Shown in pieces: positions 1 to 9,420 of a DNA stretch of 40,407 nt (its first letter is position 1; each line of letters opens with the position of its first letter). Under the pieces are notes generated by a model. It was not told the DNA's origin. It saw only the letters and a list, made by a program, of their open reading frames with translations, and made no database searches. A program made the translations under genes and the position numbers. The stretch spans positions 1 through 40,407 of the forward strand of contig JABCSY010000029.1 of assembly GCA_018238625.1 (NCBI GenBank), written 5' to 3'. The stretch is from Promethearchaeota archaeon. Its GTDB lineage: Archaea; Asgardarchaeota; Lokiarchaeia; Sigyniarchaeales; SOKP01.

Positions 1-429
1 CGGTTATCTCGAGTATATGAAAAGATCTGGAACCAAAAACACGATTGGGCGCATAAAACGACCTTTAGGCTCGCTAACAAGTATGAAGCGGTGATCTTGG
101 AAGACCTTAACGTACAAGGAATGCAACAATTTAATAGTGGGCTTTCAAAATCCGTGTCATTAGACTTCTCTTGGCATCAATTCAAAACCTTATTAAAATA
201 TAAGCTTGAATGGCGAGGAAAGCATTATCAAGAGGTAGCCCGTTATTTTCCTTCAAGTAAACTATGTTCAGCTTGCGGGTACAAGAATACAGATTTAACC
301 TTAGCAGAGCGCGAATGGACCTGCTCTGAATGTGGCACAAACCATCAACGAGATATAAACGCTTCAAGGAATCTTAAGAGAGAAGGAATTCGCCTCTTAA
401 AAGAAAAAGGCATTACAATCATTACTTGA
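1..429 (+). CDS. tnpB: TnpB RNA-guided nuclease, IS200/IS605 family (C-terminal part; gene runs off the left edge)
   Basis: The frame is open from base 1 to the TGA at 427-429, so the GTG at 91 is internal rather than a start; 142 residues are visible. They contain the RuvC-II motif ILEDL (Glu about residue 34), the two CxxC pairs of the TnpB zinc finger (LCSACGY and TCSECGT) and the RuvC-III motif RDINASRNL with its Asp. These are the hallmarks of TnpB, the RNA-guided DNA nuclease of IS200/IS605 elements. The first RuvC Asp and the bridge helix lie outside the window, so intactness of the whole protein cannot be judged, but what is visible is unbroken. The stop codon is followed directly by the structured right end of the element. 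Base composition is less AT-rich than most of the window, in keeping with transfer. Confidence 0.93.
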   Translation, partial: RLSRVYEKIWNQKHDWAHKTTFRLANKYEAVILEDLNVQGMQQFNSGLSKSVSLDFSWHQFKTLLKYKLEWRGKHYQEVARYFPSSKLCSACGYKNTDLTLAEREWTCSECGTNHQRDINASRNLKREGIRLLKEKGITIIT

Positions 430-540
430 CCTACCGTTGGAACAACGGGAAGTTACGCTTGTGGAGATCGTGTAAGACACCCTTTAGGTGCAGTGGTCGA
501 GGAAGCAAGAATCCAGCTCCTTTAGGTGCTGGTAGTTCAA
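430..540 (+). ncRNA. TnpB omega-RNA scaffold / IS605-type right end
   Basis: The 111 bases after the tnpB stop look like the 3' end of an IS200/IS605 element, which in this family doubles as the guide-RNA scaffold. A GC-richer stretch includes a short hairpin around 479-490 (cac...gtg arms) and ends in a hairpin with arms CCAGC (513-517) and GCTGG (528-532) around a TCCTTTAGGT loop, then GTAGTTCAA at 532-540. This ending (a TTTAG-loop hairpin followed by TTCAA) is typical of such right ends. The guide segment would then be the first bases of flanking DNA, from about 541. The 5' limit of the RNA is not visible; in this family it usually overlaps the end of the tnpB frame. Confidence 0.7.
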
Positions 541-560
541 AAGTAGGAGAAGTCAGTTAT

Positions 561-737
561 TCATACAAAGTGAATTCTGATACTACAAAATGAGAGAGTA
601 TATTTTTTAAGAGCATTGGTTTGTAATAATGCCATAAAATAAGTATTTTCAAGTCTTCCCGAGGCATCTATCATATAACACGATTCATAATAAAATACAT
701 CGGGAGTTTCAACAACTTCGTAAAATCTAAACGGTTT
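561..737 (-). pseudogene. Remnant of a protein gene beside the IS end
   Basis: On the minus strand a 58-codon open stretch runs from just after an in-frame TGA (738-740) to a TGA at 561-563. Its translation has balanced composition (for example EVVETPDVFYYESCYMIDAS), unlike random AT-rich sequence, but it has no start codon at its beginning; the first ATG is 22 codons in. It ends 20 bases from the IS right end. I read it as the decayed piece of a gene, perhaps disturbed by insertion of the element. I do not recognise the family. It could also be chance coding potential. The rest of 541-755 shows nothing else. Confidence 0.3.
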
Positions 738-755
738 TCATAATTAATATGGATT

Positions 756-1517
756 TTATACACCCTCTTCTTCAGTAAACGGTTGTGGCCACCCTTGGTC
801 GTTCACCGCCGATTTTAAGCGGAAGTCGCACTTTTCTCCACCTTTAGCCAGCGTCATAGTCCTCATCAATACTTGCCCAGACGCTCTGGTTGTCACGAAG
901 TCAAGGAAACAGAAGTAGGGTAAGAATCTATCTGCACCATGAGCCTTATAGTACTTCTGCACGCCACACTCATGAAAATCGTAGCCATAATCGAAATCGC
1001 TCCCATCTCCTTCAATAAAATCCCATACCCAATCTTCAGAATAACGACGCTCCTGAGACTTCTTGGCTTCCTCTCTCTTCTTTCGAATGAACTCTGGAGG
1101 TGGTGACCCCGCAGGAGAAAAGGGGAGTTGCTTGATAATTTTAACGGTCGCTTCACAAATAATCTTACCCGTCTCTCGCGCAGTCTTTTCGTGCGCCTTC
1201 ATAACCTTGTAGAGTACCAGGCTCGGCGTTGAATTAATGAGATGGTAAGTCATTAGATTATCATCACCCCCGATGTAAGGGATTTTGGGAATCAGATCCT
1301 CAGTCTGCTCGTGAGCTTCCTTCAAAATAGTGTCAGTAAACCGCTCACCGTAGCGACTTACCATAAAAGACTTCCAATTCTGTGCGTGTTCGTTGAATTT
1401 CGCGAGGATCTTGGACTTTTGAGAAGTGTAATATTCACTTCCTTCCTTAAAAGTGTTTTCTCTGTTATTATTAGATTCATTTTCCAAATTTTGGTGATTT
1501 TTTCTTCTCTTTGACAT
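756..1517 (-). CDS. L-2-amino-thiazoline-4-carboxylate (ATC) hydrolase family protein
   Basis: 253 residues. The C-terminal half matches the pattern of the ATC hydrolase-like family (Pfam ATC_hydrolase): a Cys-containing FHECGVQKYY segment, then FLPYFCFLDFV and a TLAKGGEKCDFRLK ending. The founding member hydrolyses a thiazoline carboxylate in cysteine formation, but most members are uncharacterised, so the substrate here is open. The N-terminal 40 residues are polar and probably disordered. No signal peptide or membrane segment. The ATG at 1517 sits 18 bases after the stop of the DUF2070 gene on the same strand. The gene is visibly richer in G and C than its neighbours and lies beside an IS element, which suggests recent transfer. 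Confidence 0.7.
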   Translation of the reverse strand: MSKRRKNHQNLENESNNNRENTFKEGSEYYTSQKSKILAKFNEHAQNWKSFMVSRYGERFTDTILKEAHEQTEDLIPKIPYIGGDDNLMTYHLINSTPSLVLYKVMKAHEKTARETGKIICEATVKIIKQLPFSPAGSPPPEFIRKKREEAKKSQERRYSEDWVWDFIEGDGSDFDYGYDFHECGVQKYYKAHGADRFLPYFCFLDFVTTRASGQVLMRTMTLAKGGEKCDFRLKSAVNDQGWPQPFTEEEGV

Positions 1518-1535
1518 TTTTCTTTTCCTTCTTTT

Positions 1536-3449
1536 TCAAAATATTACTCCAAAATTAATTTCGTAAAAGAACAAGAGGAGGATTATTGAAAAGAAAGTTG
1601 GAATAATTAGACTGTATGTAAAAAGCCCTTGACTTACCTTGATAGTTTTCATTAAAGTATTCATAATCGTTTCGAAATATTTAGGATTACCCCAAATCTT
1701 GACACCCTCAACTATAGAATCGTAATAAAAAAATTCGACTTCTTCTAAACTTTTTTCAGCTTTATTGATTAAGGAATCAAGTTTCTCTAAAATCTTTTCT
1801 AGTTTAATTTTATCCCCGATTGGTGAATATCCTCTTCGAGTAAATTGTCTAGCAACTGTATGGGAGTCCGAAGTCGTTATTTCCCCCCTTTCTATCCCTC
1901 TATTTTGTAGCATATTTAAAATATAAGAGCGAATATCGACATAAGCGTTGTTCGCGTCAAAGTGGATAAATACCGTTTTTTGATCAGTGGTTACGTCTTT
2001 AAAAAGGTGGACTACTAACCCACCTGTCCCAATCCCATCCTTTTCAGAGAATTCGGCCATTTTATCTTTTGCGACGCCATATAGTACAATTAATTCGTTA
2101 GCGTTCTCTTTTATATTTTTTTTTTTAGAGCTTAGAAATTTCTCTGTTACAGAAATAAGATCTTTTGCTTCTAGAGATTGATTTTCTATTAAAACTTCGT
2201 CGCCAATTATAGAATTATGGGAATCAATTATAATTATCTCTCGATAACCTTTTGATTTTGCTATTTTCCTAATTTCATCACCTATTTGAGCTTGTATGTC
2301 ATCAGAAGGAAGGGGGTGTCTCGTTAAAAAGACAATAGCTATATTGTCCATATCAATGCCGATTAGTTTAGCTGAATTCGACATTTTTCTTGAGACATTT
2401 TTTATTTCGTTAATCCATTCGTTTTGGGAGTTCTCTTCAATGTTTTTAACATCTCTTTTTATTTGCTTTAAAACTTTTTCGAGTTCGCTTTGAGATGTTA
2501 AATTTTGCGTGTGATCGTTGGTTGTATGATAAACGGTTGTTCCTGGAACGTGTTTAAAAGCCTCGTAAATGAAAGCGGGTAAATCAGAAGAACCACATGT
2601 TTTAAAAGGGCCAAAATGAATATGGGGGATAATAAATAATCCTTTTAACTTTTTAGATTTCTTACCCCTAATTGCTAAATATTGAATCTTCACATCAGAA
2701 ACAATACCAATTTTATCGAAAAAACCTTCTAACAGATTATCGTTGCCTTCTGTCATCATAGAAAGCACGAAAGCTCTAATAAATGGATAACCGCCTATAC
2801 CTGTCGCTTGCCTATACACATTACTTACTTGAGACATGTTCCATGCATAGGGGATTGCGAAGAAAATTGCACATACTGTAAAAAACACGATAGCTCTAAT
2901 GAAAAATAAAAGTGGGAGATGAGACGCGAAAATTGAGAAAAAAGTAATTCCGACTACGGGTTGAATAAATGCCAGAATAAAATTACCATATTTTCCAACG
3001 GTCGTAAATGAAAAGTGTAAGACATAAGAAATAATATAAGCTAGAATTGTCCCAAGTATAAAAAATACTTCTTGAAATGTAACATTCCTAAGAAAAATTG
3101 TAATAATTTGACCAATTATTAAAGAAAGTCCAATTATACCCGTTATAAAAGCATTCATTTGAATCCCCCATCCTTTCGGAGGTGACGCTAAAATTGGAGC
3201 TCGCTTTGAATAATAAAAAATTGATAATGCGATCCCTGCACCCATTGTTATATAGAACGTGATTGTTACGTTAGAGAGATAAAAGAGATTCCAAATGTTT
3301 GTATAAAGCGAATTTATAATAAATGATAGAAATCCAATTATAGCAGGTAAACTAAAAAATAATATATACGCTGATTTTGCTGAAGTGAAATAATCTAAGT
3401 ATGATATGATCCCAGGGATATTACGAGTTGGTTGTTGTTGTGCGTACAT
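1536..3449 (-). CDS. DUF2070 family archaeal membrane protein
   Basis: 637 residues, close to the usual size of the archaeal DUF2070 family. About seven hydrophobic helices fill residues 25-215. A large soluble domain follows and a final membrane segment lies at 610-637. The soluble part has conserved-looking polar motifs: HIHFGPFKTCGSSDLP, TTNDHTQNLTS, IIDSHNS, a glycine-rich GIGTGGLVVHLF, HFDANNAY and TTSDSHTV. The repeated His/Asp pattern suggests a metal-binding hydrolase-like fold, but that is inference; the family has no assigned reaction. ATG at 3449. The region 3450-3562 is a divergent promoter region shared with the next membrane protein gene. Confidence 0.85.
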   Translation of the reverse strand: MYAQQQPTRNIPGIISYLDYFTSAKSAYILFFSLPAIIGFLSFIINSLYTNIWNLFYLSNVTITFYITMGAGIALSIFYYSKRAPILASPPKGWGIQMNAFITGIIGLSLIIGQIITIFLRNVTFQEVFFILGTILAYIISYVLHFSFTTVGKYGNFILAFIQPVVGITFFSIFASHLPLLFFIRAIVFFTVCAIFFAIPYAWNMSQVSNVYRQATGIGGYPFIRAFVLSMMTEGNDNLLEGFFDKIGIVSDVKIQYLAIRGKKSKKLKGLFIIPHIHFGPFKTCGSSDLPAFIYEAFKHVPGTTVYHTTNDHTQNLTSQSELEKVLKQIKRDVKNIEENSQNEWINEIKNVSRKMSNSAKLIGIDMDNIAIVFLTRHPLPSDDIQAQIGDEIRKIAKSKGYREIIIIDSHNSIIGDEVLIENQSLEAKDLISVTEKFLSSKKKNIKENANELIVLYGVAKDKMAEFSEKDGIGTGGLVVHLFKDVTTDQKTVFIHFDANNAYVDIRSYILNMLQNRGIERGEITTSDSHTVARQFTRRGYSPIGDKIKLEKILEKLDSLINKAEKSLEEVEFFYYDSIVEGVKIWGNPKYFETIMNTLMKTIKVSQGLFTYSLIIPTFFSIILLLFFYEINFGVIF

Positions 3450-3562
3450 TGACTTTAATTTTTATATTAATTTTTTTCTATTCCTACATGTAATTAAATG
3501 AATTATCCTATTAATTAACTTTTTTTAAAAAATTATAAATAATTAAAAAAATATTAAAAGTT

Positions 3563-4606
3563 ATGCCAGACGGTTATCCAAGAGTGGAAAATCTTTCAAA
3601 TAAACGGTTTAGTGAAGTAATATCTGATGGGCTTAGGCTCTTCGGCAAAAGCTGGGAGACTTTAATTGTACCACTTGGTTTATTTCTGCTAATTTCGCTA
3701 ATAATAAAGAATTTATTAGTAACTGATATGGTTTGGCAATCATTACTATTAACACCCGCCATTGAAGTGATCCTTGATATGGATCCTTCTACATTAACAG
3801 AGGAGCATCTTAATCTTATGATGGAATATTTAAGTTTGAGTTTAATTAGCGGGTTCATAAACAGTTTTGTCATAACTATTTTTAACGTACTAGCTATGTG
3901 CTTGGTTAGTAATTACCTCTATAACAAATTTATTGGGAACGAAACAAAGTTTTTCTCCGAGTTTAAAAAAGCAATAAATGGAAAATTAATATCCGCAATT
4001 CTTTTATTAGGTGTTGGAATTTCTGTAGGATCTTTGTTTCTCTTTATTCCGAGTATTATCATAATTGGGTTATTTTCTTTTTATGTTTTCACGTATAATT
4101 CTGATGATTCCAATCAGCCCCTAAAAGATGCGCGAGAAATAGCAAGAGGATCTTTTTGGAAAATAATCGGAGTTTTTGTAGTCAGTAGTCTAATTATATC
4201 GATTATTAGTTTATTATTTCAATTATTCATTGGCGATTTCTTTGTTCAATTCTACCAAACTTCGTGGTATAATCCTTCCACAAGAAACTATGTTATGATA
4301 ATTTTATACGATTTTTTATATTATATCGTTGAATTGATTTTTGCTCCGTTGTTTATATGTTTATTAACTTCTCTGTATGTATCTTTAAAGGCTAGAAAAG
4401 AAGTATTTGGACAATACCAAACTTCTTATGATCAGACCCCTCAGAGTTATGGAACGCCATATCGCGACGAATCAAGTTCAATTAAGAGCATGAATGCAGC
4501 TGATAAACTAGAATCTGGTTTATATTGCCCCTTCTGTGGGAAATTTGTGAAAGATAAAATTAAATTTTGCCCCCATTGTGGAGAACAGTTTAATTTCGAA
4601 ATTTAA
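3563..4606 (+). CDS. Multi-pass membrane protein with C-terminal zinc ribbon
   Basis: 347 residues. After a short cytosolic start, five to six hydrophobic helices lie between about residues 30 and 280 (for example around 32-52, 112-135, 143-180, 195-225 and 240-275). The tail has a polar linker and a zinc ribbon, YCPFCGKFVKDKIKFCPHCG, with two CxxC pairs near residues 318-338. The membrane part resembles the loosely defined archaeal DUF-type membrane proteins related to glycerophosphodiesterase membrane domains, but no reaction can be assigned. The zinc ribbon is presumably cytosolic and may bind a partner. ATG at 3563; transcribed divergently from the DUF2070 gene and followed after 20 bases by the PAC2 gene, so the two probably form an operon. 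Confidence 0.75.
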   Translation: MPDGYPRVENLSNKRFSEVISDGLRLFGKSWETLIVPLGLFLLISLIIKNLLVTDMVWQSLLLTPAIEVILDMDPSTLTEEHLNLMMEYLSLSLISGFINSFVITIFNVLAMCLVSNYLYNKFIGNETKFFSEFKKAINGKLISAILLLGVGISVGSLFLFIPSIIIIGLFSFYVFTYNSDDSNQPLKDAREIARGSFWKIIGVFVVSSLIISIISLLFQLFIGDFFVQFYQTSWYNPSTRNYVMIILYDFLYYIVELIFAPLFICLLTSLYVSLKARKEVFGQYQTSYDQTPQSYGTPYRDESSSIKSMNAADKLESGLYCPFCGKFVKDKIKFCPHCGEQFNFEI

Positions 4607-4626
4607 GACATTTAATGGTGATTTTT

Positions 4627-5418
4627 ATGAATTTTAACGTTACTCGTAAATTTGAATTAAATACGGACGATCTTAATAACCCTATCGTATTAATAGGTTG
4701 GCCTGGGATCGCATTAGTGGCAAAGTTAGCGATTACATCTATAAAGGATTCCATTGGTGTAGAAGAATTTTTGGACATAGAATATTTTGATTTTCCCCCC
4801 AAATCTAACGTTGAAAAAGGGAAATTGGAAATCCCAAGCGCAAAAGTTTATTTTAAATCAAGAAAACAAGAAAAAGAACAAGATATCTTTATATTAACGG
4901 CCAATTATCAACCTCAAACCTCAGAAGGCGTCTTTGATTTTTCTCAGAAGTTTTGCGAAGAGATGGATAAATTAACAGACAGTAAAATTAAAATGTATGT
5001 CAGCACTGGTGCTATGGTCATTGATAGAGTGTTAGACACATCGCTTGTGCATGTTTGTGGAACGGATCAAGAAATTATTGATTCTTTTTTGAAATACGAA
5101 AATACTAAACTAATGGAAGGTGGTGTTATTGCTGGAGCAAATGGGATCTTACCTGCTTGGGCGGGAAACAAGGGCTATGCGCCTGGAGTGTGTTTGTTAG
5201 CAGAAACATTACCCTTACCTATGATGGCACTGGACCCACGCGCATCTAAAGCTTTGGTTACTATTTTAAAAGATTATTTCAACATAAATATGAATTTTGA
5301 TGAATTAAACAAACAAATTGAAGAAATGGAACACGTAATTGATTCGTATAAAAAGCAAGCAGAGCACTTTATGAAGGGAAATCGAGACGATCGTGGTTCA
5401 GATTCTTATTTTCGATAA
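4627..5418 (+). CDS. PAC2 family protein (proteasome assembly chaperone-like)
   Basis: 263 residues from the ATG at 4627. I prefer this over the ATG at 4615 because GGTGA at 4617-4621 is a Shine-Dalgarno match (anti-SD CACCTCC) five bases before it, and the MNFNV start suits the family. The protein opens with IVLIGWPGIALVAKLA, the N-terminal signature of PAC2 proteins, and contains glycine-rich segments around STGAMVIDRV and GGVIAGANGILPAWA. The C-terminus is a helical, charged tail that may be a short coiled coil. Archaeal PAC2 proteins are related to eukaryotic proteasome assembly chaperones PAC1/PAC2, though the archaeal role is not settled. Lies 20 bases after the zinc-ribbon membrane protein. 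Confidence 0.88.
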   Translation: MNFNVTRKFELNTDDLNNPIVLIGWPGIALVAKLAITSIKDSIGVEEFLDIEYFDFPPKSNVEKGKLEIPSAKVYFKSRKQEKEQDIFILTANYQPQTSEGVFDFSQKFCEEMDKLTDSKIKMYVSTGAMVIDRVLDTSLVHVCGTDQEIIDSFLKYENTKLMEGGVIAGANGILPAWAGNKGYAPGVCLLAETLPLPMMALDPRASKALVTILKDYFNINMNFDELNKQIEEMEHVIDSYKKQAEHFMKGNRDDRGSDSYFR

Positions 5419-5510
5419 AATAATTTTCTTTTAAATTAATAATTTATATTGCTATCAATTTTATTAACTAATAAAAATATTAAATCTAACAATATTAATG
5501 TGAAATTTAT

Positions 5511-7520
5511 ATGAAATTCTTCAAATTGTTTGAACCATTGAAAATTAGCAATATAACCCTTTCAAATCGGATTGTGATGCCTGCAATGCATCTAGGCTTA
5601 GCTAACGACGGATTTATTACAAAGAAATTGACCAACTTTTATGTCGAAAGAGCAAAAGGAGGCGCAGGGTTATTAATTGTGGGTGGATGTTACGTAGATA
5701 TCTATGCAAAAGGATTACCGTCAATGATAGCGATGGACGACGATAAATACCTTCCAAAATTAATTGAATTCACTAAAGCAGTACATGACGCTCAAGAGGA
5801 CGTCAAGATCTGTTGTCAGTTATATCATGGTGGGGCTTACGCTTTTCCACAAATTATAGGTCGGCAACCTATTGCACCTTCGGCAGTTTACAGTAAATTT
5901 AGTAAAACCACACCTAAAGAAATGACGCTGGAAGATATTAAACGAGAACAACAAGCATTTGTAGATGCTACCATCCGTGCGAAAAAAGCGGGTTTTGACG
6001 CAGTTGAAATCTGTGCCAATGCCGGGTATTTGATGGATCAATTTATTTCTCCGAAGACTAATAAAAGAACTGATCAATACGGTGGCGCGCTTGAAAATCG
6101 TTTGAGGTTTCCAATCGAAACAATTAAACTGATGAGATCTAACGTGCCTGATTTTGTTATTGGATATAGAATTTCTGGAGATGATTTTGTACCTGGAAGT
6201 AATACTTATAAAGAAAAAGCAATTATTGCCGAAGAATTAGGAAAATATTTAGATTACTTTAATGTCACTGGGGGATGGCACGAAACAAAAACACCGCAAC
6301 TAACGATGGACGTTCCAGAAGGATGCTATACTTATCTTGCAGAAAATATTAAGAAACGCGTATCAATTCCGATCTTTTCTTCTAATAGGATCAATACTCC
6401 CGAATTAGCTGAACAAGTATTAATGGCGGGTAAAGCTGATGCTATATGCATTGGCCGGGGATTGATTGCCGATCCATTTCTTCCCGTGAAAGCAAAGAAA
6501 GGCGAATTAAGAGACATAATGAATTGTATTGGATGCAATCAAGGATGTTTCGATAATGTGTTTAGAATGATGCCAGTAACTTGTTTAAGGAATGCTCGCG
6601 CCGGAAATGAGGATAGAACTGAACTTAAACCATTAAAAGAAAAAAAGAAAGTGATGGTTATTGGGTCTGGTCCAGGGGGTCTAGAAGCCGCGAGAGTCGC
6701 TGCTATTAGAGGTCACGAAGTACATATCTTTGAAAAAGAAGACAAAATTGGAGGTTTATTAAATATAATCTGGGTACCGCCTGGAAGAAACGAGTTTAAA
6801 AGAATGATTGAAAATTATACTTACTGGATTCAAAAACATGGAATTCGAATGCATCTCAAACAAGATGTATCAATAGAAAAAGTAAAGGAATTTAATCCCG
6901 ATGTAGTTTTTATCGCAACTGGTTCGAAACCAACAAAACCTCCTATAAAAGGCATAGAAAAAAAAAATGTTTATTGGGCTAACGATGTTTTTAGTGGAGA
7001 TGCTCCAGTGGGAAAAAATAATGTAATTATTGGAGGCGGTGCCACCGGAATTGAATTAGCAATATTCTTAACTAAATATGGTGCTCTAAGTCGGGAAGCA
7101 TTTGATTTCCTTACTTTCTACAAAGCATTAGAGACAGATATAGCTTTAGAAATGCTCCATGAAGGAAGAAACCAAGTAACTGTTTTAGAAATGCTACCGA
7201 AACTAGGTTCCGCTTTAGGAAAAACCACTAAATGGGTACTACTTGATAAATGCGACGCTTTAGGCATAAAATTAATTACAGGTGCCAATATTCAAGAAAT
7301 TGGAGATGACTATGTAAATTATTTAGATGCTGCTGATAAAGAACAAGTAATTAATAACATTGATTACGTATACTACGCTACGGGTGTGGAATCAAATGAT
7401 TCTCTCTATAAAGAGGTTAAATCATTAAATATAAAGGTAGAAAAAATTGGAGATGCGAGAAAACCACAAACGGTTATGGAAGCCGTAGCTAGAGGTTATA
7501 AAATTGGAAATGCGATTTAA
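5511..7520 (+). CDS. 2,4-dienoyl-CoA reductase-like NADH:flavin oxidoreductase
   Basis: 669 residues, the length expected for the FadH/enoate reductase family. Residues 1-330 form an old-yellow-enzyme barrel binding FMN, with the catalytic Tyr in NAGYLMDQF and the His in [10 protein letters not shown] 4Fe-4S motif follows with spacing Cx2Cx3Cx11C (C339, C342, C346, C358). Then come a FAD-binding [14 protein letters not shown] motif (about residue 388) and an NAD(P)H-binding [12 protein letters not shown] motif. Such enzymes pass electrons from NAD(P)H through FAD and the cluster to FMN and reduce a C=C bond of an enoyl compound. The substrate is not certain. A TATA-like TTTATATT lies near 5446. 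The gene stands alone. Thiolases and an acyl-CoA synthetase elsewhere in the window fit acyl-CoA metabolism. Confidence 0.88.
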   Translation: MKFFKLFEPLKISNITLSNRIVMPAMHLGLANDGFITKKLTNFYVERAKGGAGLLIVGGCYVDIYAKGLPSMIAMDDDKYLPKLIEFTKAVHDAQEDVKICCQLYHGGAYAFPQIIGRQPIAPSAVYSKFSKTTPKEMTLEDIKREQQAFVDATIRAKKAGFDAVEICANAGYLMDQFISPKTNKRTDQYGGALENRLRFPIETIKLMRSNVPDFVIGYRISGDDFVPGSNTYKEKAIIAEELGKYLDYFNVTGGWHETKTPQLTMDVPEGCYTYLAENIKKRVSIPIFSSNRINTPELAEQVLMAGKADAICIGRGLIADPFLPVKAKKGELRDIMNCIGCNQGCFDNVFRMMPVTCLRNARAGNEDRTELKPLKEKKKVMVIGSGPGGLEAARVAAIRGHEVHIFEKEDKIGGLLNIIWVPPGRNEFKRMIENYTYWIQKHGIRMHLKQDVSIEKVKEFNPDVVFIATGSKPTKPPIKGIEKKNVYWANDVFSGDAPVGKNNVIIGGGATGIELAIFLTKYGALSREAFDFLTFYKALETDIALEMLHEGRNQVTVLEMLPKLGSALGKTTKWVLLDKCDALGIKLITGANIQEIGDDYVNYLDAADKEQVINNIDYVYYATGVESNDSLYKEVKSLNIKVEKIGDARKPQTVMEAVARGYKIGNAI

Positions 7521-7578
7521 AATCTTTTAAAAAATTTAAGTTTCATTTTTAAATATTTATACAAAAAAAGAATTTGTA

Positions 7579-8568
7579 TTGATTAAAGTGAAAGATACTG
7601 ATTCCAGTGAAGCGGACGAGAAAATAGAGTATAAAATATCTAATAATTTAAGAGGAATTAATGAACAATCAAGAAATTACATTAGAGACATTGTAGTTTT
7701 AATCAATAGAGAAATTGGAATTAATAAAATTATATCCATTATTTTATTTGGAAGCCAACAAGCCGACAACGATAATACTATTGTTTCTGACTGTGATCTC
7801 CTCTTTATTTTTAAAAATCGAGTTTCAGACCATCATATTAAAGAAATTGAACGATACTTTATCGCGTTAGAAATAAAACATAATTTTAAAGAACCAACTT
7901 CAAAACTAACTAATAATGTATTAGGTGTTATACAACACTCAACGGGAATGTTTGTAAGCCACTTTCTTACTAAACAAAAATATTGGGAACAAGCGGTGTT
8001 TCATAAAATCTTCCGAGTAAACAAAGTTTTCTCTGCTGCGTTTGCCCCTCGAAATATTGTTTTGAGTAATGTTATCCAGAATAGCACTATTTTGTATGGC
8101 GATGATCTCAGAAATGTAATTAGACCTAAAATCAAAATTTCTGTTCGAGAGATGTTTAGGTCTACCGTAATGAACCTATTTATTTCCTTTTTTGCTTTAT
8201 TAATCGCACCGAAAAAAGAACTTAATTCAATAAAATACCAATTAGAGGCAATTAAATGGTCTTTAAAAGCTTCGAACTATTACTGTTTTGAAGACTCAGA
8301 GTTGTTAGATAAAATTATAGAACGATTTGTTTCGTTTGAAAAACCTAAAGCCAGACTAAAAGCTAGGCGCTTCTACAATAATTTTCTCGAATTAAGAAAC
8401 CAACCTTTTAATAGCTTTAAATTTATGCTGCAGTGTCCCTTTAGGATTTTAAAGATTCACATTAAAGCAATACTTTTTAGGAAGTTAACAAAAAAAAAGA
8501 TTTCAAAAACCAAATTTGAAGTAAAAGAATACTCTATATCGCCACGGGATTTTCCAATACGATATTAA
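7579..8568 (+). CDS. Nucleotidyltransferase-fold protein with helical C-terminal domain
   Basis: 329 residues from TTG at 7579; GTG at 7588 is an equally possible start and no clear Shine-Dalgarno decides. Residues 50-75 carry the nucleotidyltransferase signature ILFGSQ...SDCDLLFIF: Gly58-Ser59, then Asp71 and Asp73 that would bind magnesium. The remaining two thirds are helical and basic. This resembles polymerase-beta-type nucleotidyltransferases joined to a HEPN- or substrate-binding helical domain. Target unknown. About 60 bases after the flavoenzyme gene, same strand. Confidence 0.7.
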   Translation: MIKVKDTDSSEADEKIEYKISNNLRGINEQSRNYIRDIVVLINREIGINKIISIILFGSQQADNDNTIVSDCDLLFIFKNRVSDHHIKEIERYFIALEIKHNFKEPTSKLTNNVLGVIQHSTGMFVSHFLTKQKYWEQAVFHKIFRVNKVFSAAFAPRNIVLSNVIQNSTILYGDDLRNVIRPKIKISVREMFRSTVMNLFISFFALLIAPKKELNSIKYQLEAIKWSLKASNYYCFEDSELLDKIIERFVSFEKPKARLKARRFYNNFLELRNQPFNSFKFMLQCPFRILKIHIKAILFRKLTKKKISKTKFEVKEYSISPRDFPIRY

Positions 8569-8674
8569 ATAAATACTAAACCTAAAAATTAAATTTTTTA
8601 ATGAATTATGTATATTAGTATTTAGAATCAAAAATAAAAAATAAAAATTTATTCACAACAAACACTGTATTAAA

Positions 8675-9232
8675 ATGGAAAAAGACGAAATAGATGTTAA
8701 GGAATTATTTCTTGATATTTTAGCCATAGTAAAGTTCGAGCTTCGCTTCTATAAGGATAAAGAAAGTCCTATGTTTACAAGAATAGTAAAAACTCGAGTA
8801 TTTCAACAAAAGCTTCAAAAATTAAAAGATTTTATCAATACTTATTTCGAGATTATGTACAAAGGCGATGAAAGCCCAATTAACAAAATCGCTTTACGTA
8901 CTCAACTGGACAATGTAGCGCGCATCACAAATTATTACAATGACCTATCTAGCTTCTATAAGGATCAAACACAAAACCTCATTACAAAAGAGAAACTTCT
9001 AAGTTTAATTGATTACAGCCATATCGAGAGTTTGTTCTTAGTGTTTACAAATATTCTAGACTGGGAACATTACAAAAGCAGTCTAATCTTCCCACACGAC
9101 AAGCGAAAAGAAAAACTGTTAAAAGAATTTCTTAATAAACTTGCCAGTTCTGACATTAAAGAAGTTGAGGACTTAATCGACCTAGAACAAACTATTGATT
9201 CTTTCGTAAAGAGCATAGAAGTGGAATTATAA
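8675..9232 (+). CDS. Uncharacterised helical protein
   Basis: 185 residues starting MEKDEIDVKELF. The sequence is almost wholly helical and rich in Lys, Glu, Asp and Leu, with no cysteine cluster, signal peptide or membrane segment. I do not recognise a family. It follows the nucleotidyltransferase gene by 106 AT-rich bases. No Shine-Dalgarno is visible before the ATG at 8675. Confidence 0.6.
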   Translation: MEKDEIDVKELFLDILAIVKFELRFYKDKESPMFTRIVKTRVFQQKLQKLKDFINTYFEIMYKGDESPINKIALRTQLDNVARITNYYNDLSSFYKDQTQNLITKEKLLSLIDYSHIESLFLVFTNILDWEHYKSSLIFPHDKRKEKLLKEFLNKLASSDIKEVEDLIDLEQTIDSFVKSIEVEL

Positions 9233-9420
9233 GCTTCTTAAAATTTATTGAAACTATTGTTAAATATGCTACTTCAATATATTCTTTTTTAATCTTTGAT
9301 ATAATGCAAAGAGTAATTTTTTTTATAATCTTATACATCATATTTCTAAAAAAATCAATTATTTTCGAATTTCTTTCTTCTCGTACGACAAAGAGTTAAA
9401 AATGTTTTTATATTCGAATT

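Noticed and set aside
9304..9399. A 31-codon hydrophobic frame (ATG at 9304).
   Set aside because: Composition is what AT-rich spacer gives by chance; no ribosome binding site or homology pattern.
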